The notes beneath the pieces were generated by a model. The model worked only from the letters and a program-made list of their open reading frames with translations, did no database searches and was not told the origin of the DNA. 5,035 nt of DNA from Desulfuromonadaceae bacterium UBA6124 (GTDB lineage: Bacteria; Desulfobacterota; Desulfuromonadia; Desulfuromonadales; Trichloromonadaceae), in assembly GCA_002423365.1 (NCBI GenBank), contig DIVU01000147.1:1-5035 (forward strand). Reading direction: 5' to 3'. The translations under genes and the position numbers were made by a program. This document shows positions 1-5,035 of this stretch, piece after piece; position 1 is the first letter of the stretch, and the number at the start of each line of letters is the position of its first letter.

Positions 1-34
1 ATCATTTTTTACCGGACAGTAGTGGTTGTAACAG

Positions 35-910
35 TTAAATCAGCCCGTAGCCCTTCATCACGCTCTTGAGCTTTTCCAGGGTGGTCGGCTGCATGTCGAC
101 CAGCGGCAGACGCACGGTGGCGCCGCACTTGCCCATGAGGCTGGCGGCGGTTTTGACCGGCACCGGGTTGGACTCGATAAACATGGTGTTGTGGATTTCC
201 AGCAGCTTGAGGTGCATCTTGCGGGCGTCGTCCCAGCGTCCTTCCTGGATGGCGACGACCATCTCCTTGACTTCTTTCGGCATGATGTTGGCGGTGACCG
301 AGATCACCCCTTTGGCGCCGCAAGCCATCAGCGGCAGGGTCAGGAAGTCGTCGCCGGAGAGGACGTCGATCTTGTCGCCGGCGGCGAAGAGGATTTCACC
401 GGCCTGGGTGAGGTTGCCCGAGGCTTCCTTGATCGCCACGATGTTGGAAAATTCGGCGAGGCGGATGGTGGTCCTGGCTTCCATGTTCATGCCGGTGCGG
501 CCGGGGACGTTGTAGAGCACCTGGGGCAGGGCGACACTTTCCGCGATCTTCTTGTAATGCTGGTAGAGGCCTTCCTGGGAGGGCTTGTTGTAGTAGGGGG
601 AGACCAGTAGCACGGCGTCGGCCCCCATCTTTTTCGCATGCAGGCTCATTTCAATGGCTTCGGTGGTGCTGTTGGAGCCGGTGCCGGCGATGACCGGAAC
701 GCGTTTGTTCACCTGCTCGATGCAGATCTGGATGACCCGGTCGTGTTCCTCGTAGTCGAGGGTGGCCGACTCGCCGGTCGTTCCGCAGGGGACGATGACG
801 TCGGTGCCGTTTTCGAGTTGGAACTCGATGAGCTGACGGTATTTTTCCTCATCCACCCGACCGTCGGGGGTGAAGGGGGTGATGATGGCGACCATCGAAC
901 CTTTGAACAT
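35..910 (-). CDS. dapA: 4-hydroxy-tetrahydrodipicolinate synthase (DapA)
   Basis: This cytoplasmic TIM-barrel aldolase condenses pyruvate with aspartate-4-semialdehyde, the first committed step of the diaminopimelate/lysine pathway. The 291-residue product is full length for the family (E. coli about 292). Visible motifs match E. coli numbering: GTTGE at 43-47 with T44 and T45, Y107 in SPYYNKP, LYNVPGRTG at 132-140 with Y133 and R138, and the Schiff-base lysine K161 in AIKEASG. SGDD at 185-188 is also present. The ATG at 910 follows an excellent GGAGG ribosome site 5 nt upstream (916-920), and the protein begins MFKGSMVAIITPF, as expected. S48, A49, H56, N80, E84 and Y106, positions of the lysine feedback site in sensitive enzymes, are retained, so feedback inhibition by lysine is inferred. 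It lies downstream of a terminator and is probably transcribed separately from argH. No terminator follows its stop within the window, so transcription probably continues into another gene. Confidence 0.97.
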   Translation of the reverse strand: MFKGSMVAIITPFTPDGRVDEEKYRQLIEFQLENGTDVIVPCGTTGESATLDYEEHDRVIQICIEQVNKRVPVIAGTGSNSTTEAIEMSLHAKKMGADAVLLVSPYYNKPSQEGLYQHYKKIAESVALPQVLYNVPGRTGMNMEARTTIRLAEFSNIVAIKEASGNLTQAGEILFAAGDKIDVLSGDDFLTLPLMACGAKGVISVTANIMPKEVKEMVVAIQEGRWDDARKMHLKLLEIHNTMFIESNPVPVKTAASLMGKCGATVRLPLVDMQPTTLEKLKSVMKGYGLI

Positions 911-963
911 GGTTTCCTCCGGAATGTAAGTTGTGCCAATCGAGAGATATGGGGCGATGCGAA

Positions 964-990
964 TTTATAAAACAGGATTTTCTACGTCAC
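964..990 (-). promoter_or_regulatory. candidate sigma-70-type promoter of dapA
   Basis: On the minus strand a -10-like TATAAA (964-969) is preceded by GTGACG (985-990), a 4 of 6 match to the -35 consensus. The 15-bp spacer is shorter than ideal. It would give a 5' leader of roughly 45-50 nt ending in the GGAGG site of dapA. An alternative -35-like TTGACT overlaps the terminator T-tract near 1059-1064, with only a poor -10 downstream (TAGTTA or TATACC near 1033-1041). The terminator upstream makes a dapA promoter in this gap likely, but which element is used is inference. Confidence 0.35.
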
Positions 991-991
991 G

Positions 992-1029
992 CCTCGACCG
1001 GCCAATACTGTACTTCTGAGCCGGCGAGG
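992..1029 (-). other. imperfect inverted repeat / hairpin upstream of dapA
   Basis: On the minus strand CCTCGCCGGC pairs with GCCGGTCGAGG, giving ten base pairs interrupted by one bulged T, around a 17-nt loop. There is no T-run after the 3' arm, so it is not an intrinsic terminator. It sits between the terminator of the upstream unit and the best dapA -10 candidate. It could be an operator-like site, or a leader RNA structure if transcription begins further upstream. It does not look like a lysine riboswitch, which is much longer and more branched. Confidence 0.5.
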
Positions 1030-1062
1030 AGGGTATAACTAGCACATCCTGCATGCAAAGTC

Positions 1063-1090
1063 AAAAAACCGCCAGGGTCTTACTGGCCGA
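1063..1090 (-). terminator. intrinsic terminator of the argH-lipoprotein unit
   Basis: On the minus strand GCCAG and CTGGC form a perfect 5-bp stem that can extend by a C-G and a T-G pair past one bulged G. It is followed directly by GG and six T residues (1063-1068). The 7-nt loop (1076-1082) contains the TAA stop of the lipoprotein gene, so the left arm is made from the last sense codons. The stem is short, but position, GC content and T-tract fit a Rho-independent terminator separating this unit from dapA. Confidence 0.7.
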
Positions 1091-1850
1091 CGCGGGGCGT
1101 GACTTCGATGGATTGAGAGGCTTCGCTTTCGACCAGAGTTTGGTTGAGCCGGACAATGACACGCAGGCTGTAGCTGTATGTGACATCGTTTTGCAGGCCG
1201 AAATCTTCATGCCGGGTCTCAGTCAGCGGGGTGCTGTTGACCGGCAGTGAGGTCGGCTCTTCTCCGGGGGCGAGGCGATAGAGATTGTAGCCGACGAGTT
1301 CGGCGGCGGCGGGAAGCTCCGGCGTCTGCCATAAGAGGCGCGCCATGCGGTCGTGACCACTGACTTCCTGCCAGAGGGGACCGGCTACGGCCGGGAGAAA
1401 GGGACGGCGGACGATGGCCGGCTCGCCTTCGCGATTCTTCGTGGTGTAAGGGGTCACCCGATACTGGTAACCGAAGCCCGTCTGCAGGACGTTGTCCCAG
1501 ATGGTCAGACGATCCCCCCGACGTTCGGCATTCTTCAGGAAATCGAGATCGACTTGCAGCTGTAAGGTCGAGGTGTCCCGGCATTCGGGGCAGTCGTCAG
1601 CCGGGTTGTAACGCATCTTGTAGATCCGGAAGCCTTGCAGGTCGGTCAAGGGAGTACCGTCCTGGTTGACCTTGGGGATGTCCCAAGCCACCTGAAAGCG
1701 TTTTCCCTGCTGCACCGCCGTCAGCTTCTGGGGGGCGGCGGGGAGCGGCTTCTCCAACGGTTTGACCGGGCCTTTCTTACCGCAGCCGGCAAGCGCCAGA
1801 AGCAGGCAGGTCAAGAGCGGCAGCAGGCGATAGAGCAGGGTGGATTTCAT
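1080..1850 (-). CDS. FN3-domain lipoprotein with LptM-like N-terminus
   Basis: This is a predicted lipoprotein of 256 residues. A short basic N-terminus and a leucine-rich segment (residues 5-20) lead to the lipobox LAGC, with lipidated Cys23. The mature protein would begin CGKKGPVKP, close to the CG-KGPL-P signature of LptM/YifL lipoproteins. A proline-rich linker follows, then two regions resembling fibronectin type III domains, about 37-150 and 152-252. Supporting motifs are FQVAWDIP, GFRIYKMR and YQYRVTPYT in the first, and LVGYNLYR, YSYSLRVIV and a C-terminal SQSIEVTPR in the second. A DCPEC motif (residues 86-90) lies in an insertion of the first domain. The start at 1850 is preferred over the ATG at 1859 because the GAAGGG site at 1860-1865 is 9 nt from the former and directly abuts the latter. 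The gene follows argH by about 30 nt and ends in a terminator. Its function is unknown. An envelope role, possibly in LPS-transport assembly as for E. coli LptM, is inference from the N-terminus only. Confidence 0.85.
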   Translation of the reverse strand: MKSTLLYRLLPLLTCLLLALAGCGKKGPVKPLEKPLPAAPQKLTAVQQGKRFQVAWDIPKVNQDGTPLTDLQGFRIYKMRYNPADDCPECRDTSTLQLQVDLDFLKNAERRGDRLTIWDNVLQTGFGYQYRVTPYTTKNREGEPAIVRRPFLPAVAGPLWQEVSGHDRMARLLWQTPELPAAAELVGYNLYRLAPGEEPTSLPVNSTPLTETRHEDFGLQNDVTYSYSLRVIVRLNQTLVESEASQSIEVTPRVGQ

Positions 1851-1859
1851 CGACGGCAT

Positions 1860-1865
1860 CCCTTC
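1860..1865 (-). promoter_or_regulatory. ribosome binding site deciding the lipoprotein start
   Basis: GAAGGG on the minus strand directly abuts the upstream ATG (1857-1859) but lies 9 nt before the second in-frame ATG (1848-1850). Only the second start has usable spacing, so translation most likely begins at 1850, giving MKSTLLYRLL at the N-terminus. Confidence 0.6.
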
Positions 1866-1881
1866 GTAGTGCGTGACTGGT

Positions 1882-3264
1882 TTATCCCTGACGTTCCGCC
1901 CGGGCCCGGGCGATCTCCCGCTCCACCGCAGCGCGGGCGGTGCCGCCGGTGGCGCTGCGGGCGTTGACCGAAGCTTCGAGGGTGACGAAATCGTAGATGT
2001 CGTTCTCGATCAGCGGCGAAAACCGGCGGAACTCATCAAGAGAGAGTTCGGGGATGTCCTTGCCGTTTTCCACGCAGTAGCGCACCGTCTTGCCCACCAC
2101 CTCGTGGGCTTGACGGAAGGGCAGGCCCTTGCGCACACAGTAGTCGGCTACGTCGGTGGCGGTGGAGAAGCCCCGGGCGGCGGCGATGCGCATGTTCTCG
2201 GCCTTGACCTTCATCAGCGCGATCATGTCGGCGAAGATCTTCAACGAGCCCTTGACCGTGTCGATGGAGTCGAAGAGCGGCTCCTTGTCTTCCTGCATGT
2301 CCTTGTTGTAGGCCAGGGGGAGGGATTTCATCAGGGTCAAAAGCGAAATCAGGTTGCCGTAGACGCGGCCGGTCTTGCCCCGTACCAGTTCCGGCACATC
2401 GGGGTTCTTCTTCTGTGGCATGATCGAGCTGCCGGTGCAGAAGGCGTCGGTCAGTTCGATGAAGTTGAAGTCGGCGGAGGACCAGAGGATCAGCTCTTCA
2501 GAGAGGCGCGACAGGTGCATCATCAGGATGCTGGCGGCGGCGCAGAACTCGATGGCGAAGTCGCGGTCAGAGACAGAATCAAGACTGTTGCGGGTGACGC
2601 CGTCGAAGCCGAGCTGCTCGGCGACAAATTCCCGGTCGATGGGAAAGGTGGTACCGGCCAACGCCCCGGCACCGAGGGGCAGGACGTTGAGGCGCTTGGC
2701 CACGTCCATCATGCGGCCGGCGTCGCGCTTCATCATCTCGTAGTAGGCAAGCATGTGATGGGCGAAGAGGACCGGCTGGGCGGTCTGCAGATGGGTGTAG
2801 CCGGGCATGATGACGGCAAGGTTCTTTTCCGCCTGGGCCAGGAGCGACGCCTGCAATTGGTCGAGGTAGGCGAGGATTGCCTTAATCTCGTCCCGCAAGT
2901 AGAGGCGCACGTCGAGGGCCACCTGATCGTTGCGCGAGCGGGCGGTGTGCAGCTTGCCGCCGATCGGGCCGATGCGCTCGATGAGCCGCGCCTCGATGTT
3001 CATGTGGATGTCTTCGAGCGCTACCGAAAATTCGAAATTGCCGGCCTCGATATCGGCGAGGATCCCTTCCAGCCCGGCGACGATGGTCTTGGCCTCTTCC
3101 GCCGCGATGATCCCCTGCTTCGCCAGCATCCGGCAATGGGCGATGGAGCCCTGGATGTCGTAGCGGTACATGCGCTTGTCGAAATCAATGGAGGCGGTGA
3201 ATTCCTGAACGAACTTGTCGGTGGGCTGGGTGAAGCGGCCGCCCCAGAGCTGGTTTTGCGCCAT
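1882..3264 (-). CDS. argH: argininosuccinate lyase (ArgH)
   Basis: This cytoplasmic enzyme of the fumarase/aspartase superfamily cleaves argininosuccinate to arginine and fumarate, the last step of arginine synthesis. Family members act as homotetramers. The 460-residue product has normal length. It starts [11 protein letters not shown], the typical ArgH opening, and shows ARSRNDQ at 108-114, GYTHLQ at 155-160 with the conserved H158, and SVSDRDF at 230-236. The superfamily signature [11 protein letters not shown] is at 278-288, where S280 is the expected catalytic serine. The C-terminal domain includes [19 protein letters not shown] and a final TGGTA motif. An AGGAG site 6 nt upstream of the ATG supports the start. 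The lipoprotein gene follows closely and is probably co-transcribed. Unlike many Geobacter-type clusters, no argG lies directly upstream; the preceding gene is the nitrilase-like one, 158 bp away. I found no convincing promoter in that gap. Confidence 0.98.
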   Translation of the reverse strand: MAQNQLWGGRFTQPTDKFVQEFTASIDFDKRMYRYDIQGSIAHCRMLAKQGIIAAEEAKTIVAGLEGILADIEAGNFEFSVALEDIHMNIEARLIERIGPIGGKLHTARSRNDQVALDVRLYLRDEIKAILAYLDQLQASLLAQAEKNLAVIMPGYTHLQTAQPVLFAHHMLAYYEMMKRDAGRMMDVAKRLNVLPLGAGALAGTTFPIDREFVAEQLGFDGVTRNSLDSVSDRDFAIEFCAAASILMMHLSRLSEELILWSSADFNFIELTDAFCTGSSIMPQKKNPDVPELVRGKTGRVYGNLISLLTLMKSLPLAYNKDMQEDKEPLFDSIDTVKGSLKIFADMIALMKVKAENMRIAAARGFSTATDVADYCVRKGLPFRQAHEVVGKTVRYCVENGKDIPELSLDEFRRFSPLIENDIYDFVTLEASVNARSATGGTARAAVEREIARARAERQG

Positions 3265-3355
3265 GCGTCTCTCCTGTGTTTATCGGCTATCAGTCAAAGG
3301 TGTTGTCGGGTTGAAAAATCCAAAAGAAAGCTGAAGAACGAATCTTCTGCAAATG

Positions 3356-3376
3356 CCCTCTCACTCCGGGAGAGGG
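3356..3376. repeat. perfect 7-bp inverted repeat between the nitrilase-like gene and argH
   Basis: CCCTCTC and GAGAGGG form a perfect 7-bp stem around a 7-nt loop. No T-run follows on the minus strand (the next bases are CATTTGCAG), so it is not a canonical terminator of the upstream gene. The CCCTCTC...GAGAGGG core resembles dispersed intergenic palindromes found in many proteobacterial genomes. It could be one copy of such a repeat or an mRNA-stabilising structure between two transcription units. Confidence 0.5.
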
Positions 3377-3422
3377 GGGAGACGATGAATTAGCGGAAGA
3401 TACAGTGCTATTCCGGAAGTTT

Positions 3423-4562
3423 TTATGTCTGCGCTCCCCCGATTTCCTTGATCCGTTGCCACTGGTCACCCTCAGGGCGGTAGATTCCGTGAATCTTCAA
3501 CGGTACTCGGGTGGTGCGGGGGTCGAGCTCGTGAAAGAGGGGAAGGTTGAAATAGTAGAGCCGGGTCGCCGTGCCGAAGCGTAGGCGGCAGACCGGTAGG
3601 CCGCCGAAGTCATCAACTGCGAACTCGGCATCCGTCGTCGGGCCGATTTTGTGACTCTGGTGGATGACCACCGAGGAGTGCCCGAAACTGAAGGTGTCGT
3701 TGCCGACGATACCGCTCGATTCATCCGAGGTGTTGCAGAAGGCTGTGATGGTGTCCCGCACCCCCGGGGTGTAGGCCAGGTACTCGCCGTAGAAGCCGTT
3801 GACCACGTCGCGAAAGGCGCGGTGTTCCGGTTTCGGATTGAATTGCAAGACGGCCAGCAGGTCGAGGCGCTGACGGGTCTGGAAAAAGAGCTGGTTGGCC
3901 TTCTCGATAATGTGGTTGATGTTCGACTGGTAAACATCCCGATAGACGTAGTCGAGGCAGATCACCGGCATGAAGTTGAAGCAGGCCGGCCGGCAGCGGA
4001 ACAGGGGGAAGACCTTGCCCCGGTAGAGGTCGTGCTGGGCGTCGAGATGCTCCTCGCCGACGAAGGGATGGCTTTTGGCCAAAAGGAAAACGCGGGTGCG
4101 GCCGTCCGCTTCCTTGACGGCCGTGACCGCGACATTGGTCGGCAACTGCTCGATATCCCCCGAATCGAGGTCTTCTTCCACCGAAGCCAGGGCTTCGACG
4201 TTGTCGGCCCGGTAGCGGCGCAACAGGTCGCGATACTCGCTCAGGCGCATGTGCTCGATGCCGAACATCACCACCGAGTTGGGGCGAAAGCCGGCAATGA
4301 TGATTTCCAGCGCATCCTCCACCCGCGCGAAGGGCATGATCGCTTCCGGGAAGATGAGGAAATGGCATTTCTTCAGATTTCCCTGCCCCGCGCGCACCAG
4401 TTCCAGGATCGACCGGATCCGTTGCCAGCCCGCTTCCGGATCGAGCAGACGGCAGGCCGCATCGCGCATGGCCAGCCGGCTAGGGATCTGGCAGATCATG
4501 CAATGCAGGTGATGGCCGTGGAGAAAGTCGATGTTGATCGGCTTTTCGACGATCTTGAACAT
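3423..4562 (-). CDS. nitrilase-superfamily (carbon-nitrogen hydrolase-like) protein
   Basis: This 379-residue protein appears soluble, with no signal peptide or membrane segment. The pattern fits the nitrilase fold: a first strand CMICQIP (21-27), HFLIFPEAIMP with putative catalytic Glu73, FLLAKSHPF with Lys163, and PVICLDY with the nucleophile Cys202. Near the C-terminal part of the core, NTSDESSG and FGHSSVVI (277-300) resemble the usual N..G and G.S segments. The Lys-to-Cys spacing is typical, while Glu-to-Lys (90 residues) is longer than in classic amidases. The N-terminus has a His/Cys-rich stretch (H15, H17, H18, H20, C21, C24). The ATG at 4562 has an AGAAGG site about 7 nt upstream, inside the end of the Nudix gene, and lies 3 nt after its stop codon. 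This indicates co-transcription and probable translational coupling. The substrate is unknown. Nitrilase superfamily members cleave nitriles, amides or carbamoyl groups, or condense amines. I do not recognise a named family. Confidence 0.78.
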   Translation of the reverse strand: MFKIVEKPINIDFLHGHHLHCMICQIPSRLAMRDAACRLLDPEAGWQRIRSILELVRAGQGNLKKCHFLIFPEAIMPFARVEDALEIIIAGFRPNSVVMFGIEHMRLSEYRDLLRRYRADNVEALASVEEDLDSGDIEQLPTNVAVTAVKEADGRTRVFLLAKSHPFVGEEHLDAQHDLYRGKVFPLFRCRPACFNFMPVICLDYVYRDVYQSNINHIIEKANQLFFQTRQRLDLLAVLQFNPKPEHRAFRDVVNGFYGEYLAYTPGVRDTITAFCNTSDESSGIVGNDTFSFGHSSVVIHQSHKIGPTTDAEFAVDDFGGLPVCRLRFGTATRLYYFNLPLFHELDPRTTRVPLKIHGIYRPEGDQWQRIKEIGGAQT

Positions 4563-4565
4563 GCT

Positions 4566-5035
4566 TCAGCCTTCTTCGGCGGGGCGAACCTGGGGCAGGT
4601 TTTCGTCGAGAAGTTCCTCGTTGGGGCGACGTTCCGGAGGCGCGGTTTCATGCCAGCCGAGCTCGGGGAAGAGTTTGCCGAGGATGTAGCGGGTGCCGGG
4701 GGGCATGGGATAGCGGGGCAGCTCGGCTTTCCCGACCCAGATCGCTTCGGTGCACTCATCGCCGTTCGGCTTGAGGTCAAGGCACAAGGGGCTGGCCCGG
4801 TAGTAGAGAATGATGAAATGCTCGTTCTTTTCGCCGACGCCGACATGCTCGTAGACATCGATCAGCCCCTCGGCGCGCACTGTGATGCCGACCTCTTCCT
4901 GAACCTCCCGGTGCAGGGCGGCGAGGATCGCCTCGCCGTGATCGATCTTGCCGCCGGGCATGACCCACAGGCTGCAGAAGGGCTGGATGCAGCGGCGGGT
5001 CAGCAGGACCCGCTCCTGCTCGTCGATGACGCAGG
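4566..5035 (-). CDS. Nudix hydrolase (5' end outside window)
   Basis: The gene is partial: 155 codons are visible and the frame runs open through the right edge, so the true start lies beyond 5035. The visible part begins CVIDEQERVLLTRR and continues LWVMPGGKIDHGE, a typical Nudix entry strand. The Nudix box GX5EX7REUXEEXGU is complete at 4884-4952: GKIDHGE, then REVQEEVGI. It therefore retains the glutamates that bind divalent metal. The family hydrolyses nucleoside diphosphates linked to another moiety, for example ADP-ribose, dinucleoside polyphosphates or oxidised dNTPs. The sequence does not identify which substrate. After the core, YPMPPGTRYILGKLFPELGW is followed by a polar, charged tail. 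The ATG at 4961 is internal to the domain and is not a credible start. The stop is 3 nt from the nitrilase-like gene, suggesting a shared transcript. Confidence 0.93.
   Translation of the reverse strand, partial: CVIDEQERVLLTRRCIQPFCSLWVMPGGKIDHGEAILAALHREVQEEVGITVRAEGLIDVYEHVGVGEKNEHFIILYYRASPLCLDLKPNGDECTEAIWVGKAELPRYPMPPGTRYILGKLFPELGWHETAPPERRPNEELLDENLPQVRPAEEG

Noticed and set aside
1..5. A minus-strand ATG 29 nt after the dapA stop that could begin the next gene (dapB expected)
   Set aside because: Only one complete codon is inside the window and no clear Shine-Dalgarno site precedes it, so it cannot be supported.
918..939. Sigma-54-like TGGCAC motif upstream of dapA
   Set aside because: The -24-like half is good, but the position expected for the -12 GC holds AT, and a start here would fall on or next to the dapA ribosome site.
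911..1079. Lysine riboswitch in front of dapA
   Set aside because: The region is too short and has only one substantial hairpin. The multi-helix junction of the L-box is not visible.
3330..3350. Short inverted repeat GAAGA...TCTTC in the argH upstream gap
   Set aside because: A 5-bp AT-containing stem is within chance expectation and has no supporting context.
1873..3393. A 506-codon plus-strand open frame running antisense through all of argH
   Set aside because: argH on the minus strand is unambiguous. The antisense frame is a codon-bias shadow in GC-rich DNA, with a His/Val/Gly/Asp-rich product lacking any recognisable domain.
3721..4368. A 215-codon minus-strand frame inside the nitrilase-like gene
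   Set aside because: It is a shifted frame with an Arg/Pro/Gly-rich product and no motif. The frame carrying the nitrilase motifs and a ribosome site is the real one.

Overview
The window is a stretch of bacterial chromosome in which every supportable gene lies on the minus strand. Read in the direction of transcription (high to low coordinates) the order is: a Nudix hydrolase cut by the right edge, a nitrilase-superfamily protein, argH (argininosuccinate lyase), an FN3-containing outer-membrane-type lipoprotein with an LptM-like N-terminus, and dapA (4-hydroxy-tetrahydrodipicolinate synthase). The GC-rich composition, strong Shine-Dalgarno sites and the argH / small lipoprotein / dap arrangement resemble Desulfuromonadales (Geobacter, Desulfuromonas, Geoalkalibacter relatives). 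That assignment rests on remembered gene order and was not tested by a search.

Right part (3423-5035): the Nudix gene and the nitrilase-like gene are separated by 3 nt and are almost certainly co-transcribed and translationally linked. The nitrilase-like protein carries a recognisable Glu-Lys-Cys catalytic set but no family that I can name, so the pair is the least explained part of the window. A gap of about 160 bp (3265-3422) follows, holding a perfect 7-bp inverted repeat and no convincing promoter.

Middle (1080-3264): argH and the lipoprotein gene are tightly spaced and end in a compact intrinsic terminator whose loop contains the lipoprotein stop codon. The lipoprotein starts with a lipobox followed by GCGKKGPVKP, the hallmark of LptM/YifL-type lipoproteins, and continues into two predicted fibronectin type III domains.

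Left part (35-1079): dapA is preceded by a 169-bp intergenic region containing the terminator of the upstream unit, a strong imperfect hairpin and candidate promoter elements. dapA therefore probably starts its own transcription unit (likely continuing into dapB or another dap gene beyond position 1). lysA, which I expect between the lipoprotein and dapA in Geobacter-type genomes, is absent here. ArgH completes arginine synthesis and DapA opens the diaminopimelate/lysine branch, so the core of the window is amino-acid biosynthesis. I see no mobile element, CRISPR array, tRNA or rRNA.
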